From Lomentospora prolificans (Eukaryota; Ascomycota; Sordariomycetes; Microascales; Microascaceae): a stretch of 64,000 nt of DNA. This document shows, one piece after another, positions 9,181 to 20,818 of the stretch (position 1 is its first letter; every line of letters begins with the position of its first letter). The DNA lies in assembly GCA_029532625.1 (NCBI GenBank), contig JARFXM010000006.1, positions 3,162,001-3,226,000 on the forward strand. Reading direction: 5' to 3'. The notes under the pieces were generated by a model. That model was not told where the DNA came from. It did no database searches and was given only the letters and a program-made list of their open reading frames with translations. Made by a program: the position numbers and the translations under genes.

Positions 9181-12100
9181 TTTGGGAATCAAGGTGTGCC
9201 TGGTGACCTGACTTGAAACAAGACAAAAACGAGTGACTGTTTGGCTATGCGTTAAAGCAAAAGATCTCAACTGCTACAATTGAAAAAGTTCTTGAAGGAG
9301 GGCGAGGGAATAAAAAGAAAAGGTGTAGGCTGCAGATGCCGATTGGTTTTATAGTTTCAGTCAGTCCATCCACGGACCCAGCTAGGAGGGCTTGAATTTT
9401 GGTGAGCTGTCGCAGGGAAGCGTACGTTGGCTCATCAGCAGGATGGAGTCACGGAGCTTGCCTGGTGCTCCAATGCATAATCAAAATGAAAGGAAGGCCG
9501 AAGCAGGGGGACGGAAAAGGGAGGGATGGATGCACACCTTTGCAACTAGATTTCGGCAGCCACTAGGCCGGAACTCGGTTGTGACAGGACACGATGGATG
9601 GGGAATGGTTTTGGCTTGGCCCGCCAACGATGTGGAGGAGTGAGTTGAGTAGCATCAGATAATACCACCTGTGTTGTGAGGTAAACAACTAGCAAAGGGA
9701 TAACCAACGAGACTTACCGTTCGCTGGAGGGACTTTGTGTGTACCTGCACTCGCATTAACCGCCCCTGTCCGAGGAGCGACGGTGAGCAAAGATCTGGCG
9801 TGAAGTGGTTGGACGAGGCGTCAGCCTTCGGAGAGGTTGGCCCTGCCCAGTTAGGCTGTGGTGCCATGGTCCGGGTTGTGGAGAGCCCGGAAACGGCGTA
9901 CTGTGGAGACTGTCGAAGACGAGACTGGGACAAGACTATTCTCGGTCTGGGTATATAGGGTATCCTAGATGACGACGGGGATCTCAGCCGAGCTAGTCTC
10001 CGATGATCGGCTTGCATGGCTTTAGTCTGGAGGAGATAGGGAGGCTGGGGAAACACAGCACCCGACGGGGGCAATAATCCTACCCTTTCCGGGCATAATA
10101 GGGTGACACAGCTGCACGAAAAGACGTAATACGAACGAATCGAAGCCAAGACAGCGCCAAAGGATGATATCGCCGTCCTAAACCCACTGGGGAACCCACA
10201 GGAATGAAGGAGGGAGGGACAGCCAGCACCAAAGGAAGAAGGCCCTTTGCGTTTTCGGCCCCAAGGTGCGCACAGTGCGCGTTACTTAGATGGATCAGAT
10301 CATCTTATCAATCTGATAAAATGCAACTGCTTCGCCAAGCTGCAGAAACCCCACTTTTGAACAAGATGGTGGGCTTGTTGATTGGTGTACTAGTAGGATC
10401 AGGAGCATGTTCAATCGTCTGTCTGCCGCTCAACTTAAAATTGCAAGTGACCGTACCCGGACCACTTTGTGGACACTGGGAACAGCGAGAGACATAAGAA
10501 AGGAATGGGTCGGACGGAAAAAGGCGAGAGATGAGAAGGAAGAACAGGAGAAGTGGGCGAGGTAGAGAAGCGTGTTTCTCGGATGAATGAAAGCACGAGA
10601 AGGCAAGAACGCAAGCGATCAAAGCTAGGAGGCCAGGCGAGAACAGGGGCCAACAGGTAGTGTTCCAAGGAGGAGGGTGATGGTGTAACATGCAATGTGA
10701 GCATCTGTGGCTTCCCCACTCGCGAAGCCAGGCTTCAGGGTTCCCTCTACTGATCTCGGAGATCCATCTTTCCTTATCAATCAGTAGGAATTTTGCTCAA
10801 GATTCCTCCGGTCCGGCTGGGAAGTCTCGAGAACCCAATTTTCGCAGTCTCCACCCAGCCCTAAACCTTGAAAATGGTCAAGATGTCCATGCTCCATCCC
10901 GTCGCCCCATCCGAACTCATTCAGACCACGGCCCAAGTGGGCTTTTGCCTTCCCACACGTGAGACAACCACGGTTTTTTCAGCAAATTATTCTTCCCGTT
11001 TATCCTAAGCGACTTGCACTATTGATCTACTCCAATGAGTTAGGCTCTCCATTGAAGGATCAGTCACCCCCTCTGGCGTTCGCCCAGTTCCGCCCCTTGG
11101 GTCCAAACTAGTTCAGCATCTCGTTCAGCTTGGCGATTGATTAATCATGACAAGCGCAAAGCCCGTCGGTGCTTTTTCTTTCTCGGCCCTCCAGAACGCC
11201 ATTACTCGCACCACCTCCTGTCCCATGTTAGTCTGTTAGTCTAGCCTTTCACCCAACGTCTCTCGCGCCATGACCAGTAATACTACAAGAGTCTCCACTA
11301 CTCCCATAAAATCCTACTGAAACATCTGTTGATTGATAACGAGTGGAACTAGGTCAGCCCCCTTCTCTCCACCAAGGGTTGATATCAACCACACCATTCC
11401 GAACGACTCACTCGCAAATCCCAGACCACCACCCACTCCTCCTCCTTGCTCGTTCAGGGCTGAACCAGCCCGGTCACTCTGCTTGTCTCCCGCCCATCCC
11501 TTCACCCTCTGCTCTTTGTTGCTCATGTCTCCTCCCTGAGCCGAACTATTAATAATAGCTGAAACGCCACCGAGCACCGGGCCCCTCCAGTCTGCCGAGC
11601 CCACCACCACTCCCTCCCCTGTATCAGCACAAGATGTCGTGACCCCAATAGTTTCCCCATTTGGGTTACATTATGTACAATGACTTTTCTTGGGCGTGCT
11701 CCACCCCTCCGTTGACGGCCCGACTTTGGCTCCTTTTCCCACCTAATCCAAAGCTGTGTACTCTATCTACATCGTAGTCACGAAAGGAAGTAGGTGGAGG
11801 GTGGAGTTAGAGAGCTTGGCGTCAACAAACTGCCTTGCAGGAACTTTGTGGCTCTCTCACTCGCCGAAGCTTCATCTCTGCCGCTTTTACCACCCACCCG
11901 TCACTCTTCTCGCTATCCGCCATCGCTGTGCCGAGTCCCAAGGTTTTTTTTTTCTCGCCCTTCGACCTCATTCTCTCCGGACTCAGCCCATCCATCCACA
12001 AGCACGCCCCCACCCCGCTCTTCCATCTCATTGCACTAGTAAATCCGGGCCTGCCCGACCATGTCATCTCCCTCACCAAAACGGCATATATAGAAACTGT

Positions 12101-12263
12101 CCGTCCTAAGATAGACGAATCTGTAGTGAATTCCTCCTCTAACCCCCCATCTTCACATTTACCCAAGGCACCTATTTCTCTCCAGGAAACTTTCTCCTTC
12201 TTTTTATTTTGGTCTCTCCTCCCCAGACAACCTTTTTCTCGTAAAACTTCAATATTGGCCAAT
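9181..12263. other. 3.1 kb divergent intergenic region
   Basis: Lies between two divergent surface-protein genes. The left edge carries a TATA-like site at 9347-9353 for the GPI gene. The right 1-1.3 kb is CT-rich on the plus strand (many CCCTC/CTCC tracts), as expected for promoter and 5' UTR of the BIM1-like gene. ORFs at 9655-10149 and 10308-10719 look like chance reading frames. Confidence 0.5.
9347..9353 (-). promoter_or_regulatory. TATA-like box of the GPI-anchored protein gene
   Basis: TATAAAA on the minus strand, 167 nt upstream of the ATG at 9180, a plausible core promoter distance. Confidence 0.45.
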
Positions 12264-13245
12264 ATGCGTTTCACCGCTGCCACCACCGCCGTCGCTTTCT
12301 CCAGGCTGGCGGCCGCCGCTGCCACCGCCCACGGTGAAGGAGAGCTCGGCAACTCCATGGGTCCCGTTGGCTTCCTCTGGCCCTCGGGCCGTGCCTGGAG
12401 TGCCGACACCGACAATATTGCTCCCTGCGGTAGCCCCGAGGGTGTCACCACTAGGACCAACTTCCCCCTCAGTAGGTTGTTGATGTTGCAGGCCGTATTT
12501 TCTGCTTTGTATCTAACGAGCGACAATAGGCAAGGGAACCGTCTCGCTCTCCATCGCCGATGAGGCCTACAACGTAGCTTTCTACATTGCTCTCGACGAG
12601 AGTATGTCATTTCTCCCTACCTGTGGAAATTTAAAACATCACTCTGACAGGAGCAGACCCAATCTCCACCAACTCCTTCCAGTCCCAGGTTGTCTCCAGC
12701 ATTGCTGAGGTTGAGGCCGGCCACCAGTGCTATCTTATCAACAACATCCCCAGCACCGCCACCGCCGGTACCAACGCCACCATCCAGCTGAAGTACTGGT
12801 CCGACTATGAGGACGAGGGTGACAGACAGGAGTTCTACGCTTGCGCAGATATCGTAAGTCGATAGCCGACTCTAAACCAACCATTCTCTTTTTCGTTACC
12901 AATGCTAACAGCTGCCAGACCTTCGTCGAACTCGCCGCCTTTGACACCAACCCCCCTTGCTTCAACGTCACCTCTGCCGAGTTCGAGCCCCCTACTACCA
13001 GCAGTGGCACCTCTTCCTCCGGCAGCAGCTCTGACTCGAACACTGAGTCCTCTTCCTCCGGTGGTCTCTCCGGTGGTGCCAAGGCCGGTATTGCTGTCGG
13101 TGTCATCGTTGCCTCTCTCGCCGTCGTTGGCGCTATTGCCTTTTTCGTCTTCCGCCGCAACAAGAAGGCTCCCGCTGATACCGAGGCTCCCACCGCTAAG
13201 GAGGTTCGTGAGGTTTCCCCCGACCGCGTGAGCCGCTTGGCTTAA
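12264..13245 (+). CDS. BIM1-like (X325/LPMO-like) copper protein with transmembrane anchor
   Basis: Four exons: 12264..12471, 12530..12601, 12651..12853 and 12919..13245, 269 residues. Introns are 58, 49 and 65 nt, all with GT-AG ends and kept phase; the last has a GCTAACA branch site. The signal peptide (1-22) is followed directly by His23 (AHGEGEL). In this LPMO-like family the mature N-terminal His is a copper ligand, and members such as fungal Bim1 act in copper acquisition at the cell surface rather than in polysaccharide oxidation. Also seen: MGPVGFLWPSGRAW, APCGSP (C55), a conserved Cys near 120, and FYACADITFV at 155-164. A Ser/Thr linker (185-210) leads to a helix at about 216-239 and a basic tail FRRNKK. 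So it is anchored by a type I transmembrane segment, not the GPI anchor common in this family. Its substrate is unknown. Confidence 0.86.
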
Positions 13246-15255
13246 GTGCCGAACCGCCAATAAAAAACAAGGTGCACTAGAGCCCGCTCGTCCTAAACTA
13301 GCGGGGTTCTAGAGTGGAGGGAAGGGGTGGGCTGGGTGTGGAGGATTTCATGGTAACGGTTATGATGAGATGACTTATTTGGGAGGAGCTATCTTGGTCT
13401 GGGCCTTTTATGACCCTCAGAGTGAATATATACTGATGAGCTTGGGTACTATCTCGTGTCTTTCTCTCATTCCCCGCAGCGTATACCATTTGATAAATTC
13501 AAAGAGCCTTTATAAAACAATCATGGAACCGTCTTAGTGGACTTGCCAATAGAAAGCCGTGACCCTTGCTGATCCCTGCTACGACCTTCCGCTATCACAA
13601 AAGACCGCTAGAACACTGAAAACCTGTAAACTAGAGACTCTCGGTTAAGAGTTTTCTTTACCAACCAAAATAGTATATCTGTGGTCGATGTTCATCCATG
13701 AAATTTTAATCATCTCATGCCGTGATGCGCACCTCATTCATTTTCACTCGTCTGCTCCTCATATTGTCCGTGTCGAGTCCGTGACGGGTTGCCGTACTTG
13801 CTTTGTTCCTTGCAGTGGCCTGTCTGCTTCTACCGAGATCTCCAAGGGCCCTCGGAGTTATCCCTTCCAAAAGTGCCAGCCGCTTCCAGCACCTTTTTCC
13901 GGGCTTTGTCTCCCACGGGTGACCTGTTGTTGGCGTCATAACTCCGACGTTGCTAGAAAGCTCACTGGAAGATGTAACCTCGACACTATAGAATGGTCGA
14001 TCCATGAGTATGCAGCCGCGAGAACATCTGTGGACGCTTGCGAACGAAGTAACACGAACGGGAGACCCACTGAGGGGCCTCTCTTGGTCTGATGGTTCGA
14101 CAGGTCCTATGCGTGCTCTTCTTTGTGAAATATCCTCATTACCGAGTGGCTCACGTGCCATGAAGAGATGGGAGACCGCCAGCTCATCCGGAAAGATGGG
14201 ATGGCTTGCTGCGTTCGCCAATAACGACAAGGTTTTTATCTCTAGCCAAGTCTGGCCAAGTCGGGTCTCATGCCGAGAAGAGTATGCCCGTACGAGACCC
14301 ATTGCCCTCCATTATTGACTAGGGGTTTCCTTTACTGGCCTGGTGGGCGGGGGAGCGGACATGGTAGGTGGGCGTTGGACGATGTACTTGACAGGACGGA
14401 TTCTCAAGCTCACGTTCGTATTCGTACTGGTTGCTTGAAGGATCAGATGAGTCGAGGTGTCCAAAGCGTTGTACTGGGTACAGTGTTCTCAACTTCGACA
14501 TTATCGAAACCGATCTGTATTCTCCAAGCGGGAGCAATATTGAAAGATCGACCCCCTTCTCCCAAAGAAAAAAAAAAAAAAAAAAAAAAAGAAAGAAAGA
14601 GAGAGATAGATCCGCCGCAGACATGGTGACTCTAATAATGGTCCCGAGTTGTCGAAGCATCTCGCCCAAACAGGGAGGGTGGCATGGTCATCTCCTTCCC
14701 AGAACTGGGCCAGTTATGTCAATGGCTTGCATCACACTTCTTGATTCGGACAAGGCAGTTTGAGAAGACGACATAACATTGCGTCAACCTACTTGGGACC
14801 CATAGTTTTCCCTCACATTTGAAATTATCAACTTGTGTTGGCTTGACGGCCTCCCGAATCATTGAGGCTACCACTTGCGTATCTAGGCAAACCACATTAG
14901 ATCTCCATATCACAAACTCGTTCTAACAAAAGCGGAATTTTGTTTTGAATACCGAGTATCTCTCCGCTTCTTCTTAGTATCTTTATTGGGGCCCACCGAA
15001 CTTCATTTGTCCTTCATGGTTCCTAGAAATGGAGACAGGGAGCAGAGACAGGGAGCAGCTCAACCGCAGATATGGACAGAGAGGATAGAGGCCCTCAACC
15101 ACTCAATGTGTCTTACAACGTACATCATGTGGAATTATTTTTAACCGGAGCTTACGAAATACCAATTATTTTCTGAGCTGCAAATATTATGGTTAAAAAA
15201 AAATGGTGCAATTATCGTTCTTCGTAACCTCAACATTCCTGTTTAGCACCCACGC
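13246..15255. other. 2 kb intergenic region with an A/GA tract
   Basis: No gene recognised. It has a poly-A run at 14568-14590 continuing as GAAA and GA repeats to about 14606. There is also a 13-nt direct duplication (agacagggagcag) at about 15033-15058. ORFs through 13700-14660 on both strands have no recognisable content. Confidence 0.5.
14568..14606. repeat. Poly-A / GAAA-GA simple sequence
   Basis: A 23-base A run followed by GAAAGAAAGAGAGAGA. Simple slippage-prone sequence, no coding meaning. Confidence 0.9.
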
Positions 15256-16564
15256 TCAGGAGCTCTCGACACTAAACCTATAGCTTCCTTGCAACACATA
15301 TGGTTGACCACCTGGCTCGAAGAACTGCTTCGCATCCCTTCCCCACTCAGGATGGTTGATTCCATCGATCCACTCTTGCACCTCGATGACGACACAGCCG
15401 TACTTGGGAATCGTGCGTGGGAAGTCTGGATTGTCGAAGAAGCCCTGGGTCTTCTTGAGGGGCATGCCACCGTCTTGGAAGTTGCAAGAGTAAAGCTGCA
15501 CGGCCTCCTGGTCGGAGTATATGTCGAGTTGAATTCCGGACCACGGGGAAGAAAGGCGGAGAACGTAGCCGCTTTCGCGCCAGTTGAGGAGGTCTTCCTC
15601 TTCGCGGGTGACGGTGTAGCAGTTGTCTATAAACAAATTAGTAGGAGGCTAGGAGACTGAAAGGAACCGGAAAGAGCATACCATATCCAACGCAGCCTTC
15701 ACCACAGTTTCCGGGCATTTCGGGGTCCTCAAACGAAGCCCCGACTGCCTTCGGCTCGCTCCAGAAATCATTAACGGAGCCCTCTTCGTTATCAAGAATC
15801 TCTCCGGTGGGGATGAGAATGCTATCCACGCCAATCCGTTCAGTACTATACGGTGCATGCACGGTATGGTTCAACGCCAGGTTCGTCTCGTCGTTGGCGA
15901 ATCCGTCCAAGTTCCAGTACGTGTGGCTGGTGAGCATAATGGGCGTTTTCTTGGTTGTCGGCAGTGCCACCATGCTGAAATCCCAATTCATCCCGTTCAA
16001 CGTATACGTAATGTACGAAACAACGTCTCCGGGGAATCCCTGTTCACCATCTTCATCAATGATAGAGAAGGTGATGCTGTTATTTGTGTGTGCGACAACG
16101 GTAAAGTTCCTCCAGTCCCATCCGTTGGGACCGCCATGAAGCGTGTTTACGCCATCAGGGTATTCATCGGTAGGATTGTCGTTAGGCAGGATGTTGTACT
16201 CGACGCCGTCAATCTCGAACGTGCTGTTCTTAATGCGATTGGCATAGCGACCGGGAACTCCACCAAAGTGGTCGTGGCGAGTATCTAGGGTGTAGTGGGT
16301 CGCGTTATCGAAACCGGTGACGATGTCACGTTCGACCCCGTTCTTGTCGTTGATGAGGAGGTTGGCAATGGATGCACCGTACGGTACAAAGGCGGCAGAG
16401 ATGCCGTCGCCATAAATCCAATACTTGCCGTCCTCATCTGGACCGAGGATGCTCTCGGGGCTGTCGCGGTCTGGCTGCGGCTCGTTATGATGGTGGGGCT
16501 TGCTGTGTGATTTGGCATGAGCTCCAAGGAGCAGGGCCGCGAGTGGAAGGGACAGGGCACGCAT
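15256..16564 (-). CDS. Secreted aldose 1-epimerase (galactose mutarotase family)
   Basis: Two exons, complement of 16564..15682 and 15626..15256, with a 55-nt intron (GTATGC...ATAG), 417 residues. It interconverts alpha and beta anomers of aldoses such as galactose or arabinose. Seen: an N-terminal signal peptide (MRALSLPLAALLLGAHA), a His-rich linker, then the mutarotase fold. Key motifs are PYGASIANL, DHFGGVPGRYANRI, NTLHGGPNGWDWR and the catalytic-His motif SHTYWNLDG. The C-terminal VVIEVQEW carries the likely catalytic Glu, before FEPGGQPYVLQGSYRF. Several N-x-S/T sequons fit secretion. A Cys-containing insertion (GNCGEGCVGY) spans the splice junction. The next gene upstream on the same strand is a secreted GH43 enzyme, so the pair could work on pentose or galactose side chains released outside the cell. 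Confidence 0.92.
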
Positions 16565-17600
16565 ATTTATTGTCTTGACCGGGCAAAGCTACGGGAGGGA
16601 AGCTTGGAGGACTAGGTCATAGGCAGTCAAGAGAAAAGCGGAGTGCTAGGAAACAGGGAGCTGCGCTACTTAAGTCGAATGTGTAGGGTCCAAGCTAAAG
16701 CTATAATAGCTCCTTTTGTTTCATCTGAATACCAGGGCCAGTGTCTACCTCTCGCCTGCCAATGTGACATCTGAATCCTAAGTACAGTATATTAGCCCAA
16801 GCTCTATAATTTGGTAATGGCTCGCTTCTATTACCCGTCGGTTGGGATTCGTCTCCATTGGGGCGTCTAAGAAGTGCAGCCCGCGAACGCAGGATCGGAA
16901 TGCGTCGGTAGGATCCCAAGGTTGGCTATTACACAAATACCCATGGAAAAATATGGTCTGTGAATCAAGGGAGCGCGCACTAGACCACATATGGGGAGAT
17001 CGGCTCTTTGGCCGAGGTGGGTCCGGGGAAAAGACGGGCCTATCGTCATATAGTCGCATTCAGGCGAAGATCAAAGCCGCCGTCGGCAGTGAACTTGCAA
17101 TTGAGCCACATCATTGGTGCGCATGGCTGAATATAATAAGGCACTTTACGGCGAATTCCCGCAACCAGTGTTCGTGATCTCTTACGACGTCTAATATTTG
17201 CAGTATGCACGGTCAATTACGAAGAACCGCAGTCTTCAGGATCACAACAGCGTATTTTTCTCCGAGCTTGCATTGTTGGCCCGTGAAAGGAAACACGGCA
17301 ACCAATGCGACAAGGCCCGACCGGTGCACAGCTCTGCCAATAGACAAGTGAGTGAGTCGGCTGACCTATACCTCAATTTGTGCCATGTATTCACAGGTAC
17401 TCAGTCATTCAAGTCTAGAAATAAGAAACGGGATACGGGAGAAGAAAGATGTGGAAAAATGAAGGGTCTCGCCCGTTACCACTAGCTCTTCAACCTTGAT
17501 CCTTGCATAGCATAATGTATAGAGGTAGAGGTCTCAAGCGAACAAGTATGTGCAATTGAAGAAGTATATACCCAGAATGGAAATATTGCTCAGCTATCTA
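16565..17600. other. Intergenic, no gene recognised
   Basis: About 1.0 kb between the mutarotase start and the GH43 stop. Expected to hold the mutarotase promoter and the GH43 terminator. Short ORFs here carry no recognisable motif. Confidence 0.5.
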
Positions 17601-19247
17601 TTAAGCAAGCTGCATCTCGAAGCTCTTAACTTTAACTTCGCCACCCAACGCTTTGGTAGCGTGATTGAACACGGCATATCTGTATCCAGTGAAGTACGTC
17701 CATGAATTCGACATCGCAAACGCCGGCCCCAAATTCTGCCACGTCTTTCCGTCAGTGCTGTACGAGAAAGTAGTCGTTCTCTCTTGCGTGAGGCCGAAGG
17801 CGGGTGTGATATCTGCATTCACTCTCAGCCACACCTCGGACCCGGTAACGTTGGGACCAGTAGCAGCTACTGTGCCGGTAGAAGAAGTGGTCCAACCGTT
17901 CTCAGAGAGACTAAGATTATTCACCATGACAATTTTGGAAGTAGTCCCATCCTTCCAGACACCGATATAAGCCGCACGGTCACGGAAGAGGGCTGCGCCC
18001 GCTCGGTCACCGTCTCGCATTGCGCTGATGTCCAGACGGAACGTGCCGGTTGACTTAGGACCAATGATGCGATGGGTGAGCGTATTGCGGGCGGCAAAGA
18101 GGTCATTGGTTACAGTGGCTGTACGGAGGGTGAGACCTGAGCTGGTAAGCTGCCATTTAGAGTTGTCAGGGTTGTGGTTCCATTCCCATTCATGGCTAAG
18201 CGCGGTACCGTTGAATTCGTCACGGCCGGTGGGCGCTTTAACAGTCTTGCTTGTTTGCACAGGCATGGGGTAGGATTTTCCCCAGGCACCGTTAACAGTG
18301 ACGAGTTGGGGCCAGCCGTCTGAAGACCAAGTTATCGGGGCGACGACAGGAATGCGGCCTCCGGGATAGGAGTCCATGAATGCAACGTAATACCAGTCGT
18401 GGCTGGCCGTCTCAACAATGCCGCCTTGGTGAGAGACACCAGCGTTGGCAAGAGGGCCGCTGATGTTATCGAGAAGCGTATGGATTTCGTAGGGCCCGAA
18501 CACGTCCTTCGATCTGAGGACGAACTCAGCGTTGGCAGGTCGCGTAACGAGAATGTAGTAATATCCTCCACGTTTATACATCCTCGCTCCTTCGATGTAA
18601 AACGACCCAGCATAAACTTCCTGATTCTTCACCTCGCTCAAGCCGTCTTGTGAAAGCTGCGCGATCGAGATCTTGGTGTTTCCATACGCCACATACATAG
18701 TATCGTCGTCATCAATGAAGATGCCGTTGTCGTAATAACACCGGTCAATCGGAGTCCTCTCTGTCCACTTCCACTCCGAAACCTCTCCATTGTTTTTCGC
18801 AGCAGAGTTGCCAGGCGCGGTCCAGATATAAGTCTTTCCACCTGAAACGCACCCCATCCAGTAGAACTGGTCATTTGATTCCCGGTACCGAAGAGAGCTC
18901 GCCCAGATGCCGCCAACGTAGGCTCTGCTGCCGTTGAGATTATACTGAGAGCCAAAGGTAAGAGTTGGCACGCTATGCGTGACGGGTTCCCAGTTGACGA
19001 GGTCGTAAGACTTTAAAACGGGGGCACCTGGGGAGTAGGCAAACGTTGAGGAGGAGTAGTAGAAGACATCGCCTATGCGGAAAACGTCTAAATCTGGATA
19101 GTCTTCCCAGAGCACGGGGTTGTTGAAAGTAGTGGCGCGTGGGGAAACGGAGTTAGGCGATTGATTTTGACTCGCTAGGGGGCTGGCGAGAGTAGCACCT
19201 AGCTGACAGGCCAGAAGAGAGAGTTGAAGCAACTTGGAGGAAAGCAT
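17601..19247 (-). CDS. Secreted glycoside hydrolase family 43 with C-terminal beta-sandwich domain
   Basis: 548 residues, one exon. GH43 enzymes are inverting beta-xylosidases or alpha-arabinofuranosidases acting on hemicellulose. Seen: a signal peptide at 1-22 (LLQLSLLACQLGATLAS), then the five-bladed propeller. It opens with NNPVLWEDYPDLDVFRIGD; Asp52 fits the general base. The pKa-modulating Asp is probably Asp173 (CYYDNGIF), and Glu219 in YIEGARMYKRGGYYY is the likely general acid. The blade signature SYDLVNWE is also present. From about residue 360 (DEFNGTALSHEWEWNHNPD) a concanavalin-like domain begins, as in GH43 enzymes with a C-terminal beta-xylosidase module. I start at 19247 because the signal peptide begins there; the ORF is open 37 codons further. 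Exact substrate cannot be told by eye. Confidence 0.93.
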   Translation of the reverse strand: MLSSKLLQLSLLACQLGATLASPLASQNQSPNSVSPRATTFNNPVLWEDYPDLDVFRIGDVFYYSSSTFAYSPGAPVLKSYDLVNWEPVTHSVPTLTFGSQYNLNGSRAYVGGIWASSLRYRESNDQFYWMGCVSGGKTYIWTAPGNSAAKNNGEVSEWKWTERTPIDRCYYDNGIFIDDDDTMYVAYGNTKISIAQLSQDGLSEVKNQEVYAGSFYIEGARMYKRGGYYYILVTRPANAEFVLRSKDVFGPYEIHTLLDNISGPLANAGVSHQGGIVETASHDWYYVAFMDSYPGGRIPVVAPITWSSDGWPQLVTVNGAWGKSYPMPVQTSKTVKAPTGRDEFNGTALSHEWEWNHNPDNSKWQLTSSGLTLRTATVTNDLFAARNTLTHRIIGPKSTGTFRLDISAMRDGDRAGAALFRDRAAYIGVWKDGTTSKIVMVNNLSLSENGWTTSSTGTVAATGPNVTGSEVWLRVNADITPAFGLTQERTTTFSYSTDGKTWQNLGPAFAMSNSWTYFTGYRYAVFNHATKALGGEVKVKSFEMQLA

Positions 19248-20100
19248 TGTATAGTAGTCAATCAAAAATTGGCGACGCCTGGAAAGGTGAATTTTCATCA
19301 GGTAGCAGCACTTGCCATTAAGTAGCAAACATCGTGAAGTTGACGTTCTTGGCGCCATTCACATGCGCAACAGGAAAGACAGGCCCGCAATTGGGACATG
19401 ATCATTTGCATCCCCTTCAAAGAGAGGAAACTTCGTTACAACGCTGCGGGGAAGAGCCTCTTACCCGTGCCAATCACCCAATCCCCATGGTCATGATACG
19501 AACCGTTCCTGTATCCGCTCCCCTTGCACATCAGCTTTTGGCAAGACCCAAGAACCGGAGTCTCTGTCTCGGAAGCCAAAAACCCATTGGTGGAAGAGAT
19601 TAAAGTACAACAGGTATTTGTCGCCCCATGGCAACATCGCAAGATGAAGAGTTGATGCGGAGGTGAGCTTTTTGGTGGTGCGGATCGACGGCAGCGGGCC
19701 TGGAAATGTGGTTGCGCTCCAATCACGGTGAATGCTTCTGGAAGCAATGCGGAGATGAATGCGACCCTCCTCTGTCTAATACGGTAACGCTTTCCGCGTT
19801 TTCGGCAATTGTGCCTGGCTCAAGTTGGGCCAATCGTCCGCACCTGCATTTTTAGCTTCGCGCTGAAGTTTGGAGAATAAATAGATTTGAAAGTTCAAGC
19901 CTAAACAAGAAGAGTGGTCTCCCTCGGCTGTAATGTCGAGAACATACCAGCCTTGATTCTTTTACAATCGCACCTTCAGGGCTACTTGGCTGGAGATGTG
20001 GTCGGTGATCGACCTTCAATGCCTCTACTAGGGTTGTCGGACAAGGCGATGGTGCCTACATTAAGCAGCAATGTAGATACTAAAGTTGAGGGTCGATCAG
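19248..20100. other. Intergenic, promoter side of GH43 gene
   Basis: No gene recognised. The first few hundred bases should be the GH43 promoter. Confidence 0.45.
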
Positions 20101-20818
20101 CTATTGAGGATTATTATGGTCTATCGCCACTTGCGAAGAAGATATTTCCGAGAACATAATTGATATAATATCCTTGACCAAGAGGCTAGACTTTGGATCC
20201 CCGCTTACCGCCGTTGCTTGGGGTGGGCCTAGAACATAAGATGGAGAGTTTCCACCTCTCGTTGACGGCACTACCACGCGTGCGGAGCTGTGAACAGAGC
20301 CTGTGAAGTTTCGATGCCGGCACCGGCACGAATGCCCAATATCAAAGGCTTCTCCAGCCGCGGTCGATTCACTTGGAAGCAATACGTGTTCCGCAGGTCC
20401 GGGGTCAAGCCTAGAGACCAACGACCGTAGATCGCTATTGTGGCCTCCAGGGTGCCGAGGACGGGTTTATGATAGGGAACGGAAACGTCATTATCAGCAA
20501 TGTGAGCCATGAATACTGAGTCTCACTGACCGCATCGGCTAAGTGGCCCACGATGGAAGTAATAGAAATATACTGATGGTGTTTCGAGATAATTTGTGCG
20601 CAAACGTCGGTTAACCTTTCCGTCTCTATCTTGCCACACTCTACCATGGGCCGTGTTAATGACCCCAGTTTCAACATCTTGGAATATCGATTGAGTCTAG
20701 CTCCCATACAGGAGCACACCTTGCGTGTAGCTTCAGCGAAAGGGGTTCTCGTGAACCCAGGATGCTGAATGCTGTACATATTTAGAGATTTGACCACCCG
20801 CATGTCTTCTAGCTTCAA
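20101..20818 (-). other. Unrecognised coding-like stretch, possible gene or relic
   Basis: Three minus-strand reading frames follow one another. The first, near 20818-20500, includes GKIETERLTDVCAQIISKHH. The second, 20510-20271, includes WSLGLTPDLRNTYCFQV and LILGIRAGAGIETSQAL. The third, ending at 20101, includes GDPKSSLLVKDIISIMF. Composition looks protein-like, but I could not link the frames with consensus splice sites and do not recognise a family. It may be a multi-exon gene I failed to resolve, a pseudogene, or chance. Confidence 0.22.

Noticed and set aside
9655..10149. 164-codon minus-strand ORF
   Set aside because: No recognisable domain, signal or splice context; lies in promoter-like sequence.
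11822..12610. 262-codon ORF antisense to the BIM1-like gene
   Set aside because: Runs through the promoter and first exon of a well-supported gene on the other strand; no domain.
12738..13260. Overlapping ORFs antisense to the last exon of the BIM1-like gene
   Set aside because: Mirror frames of Ser/Gly/Ala-rich coding sequence.
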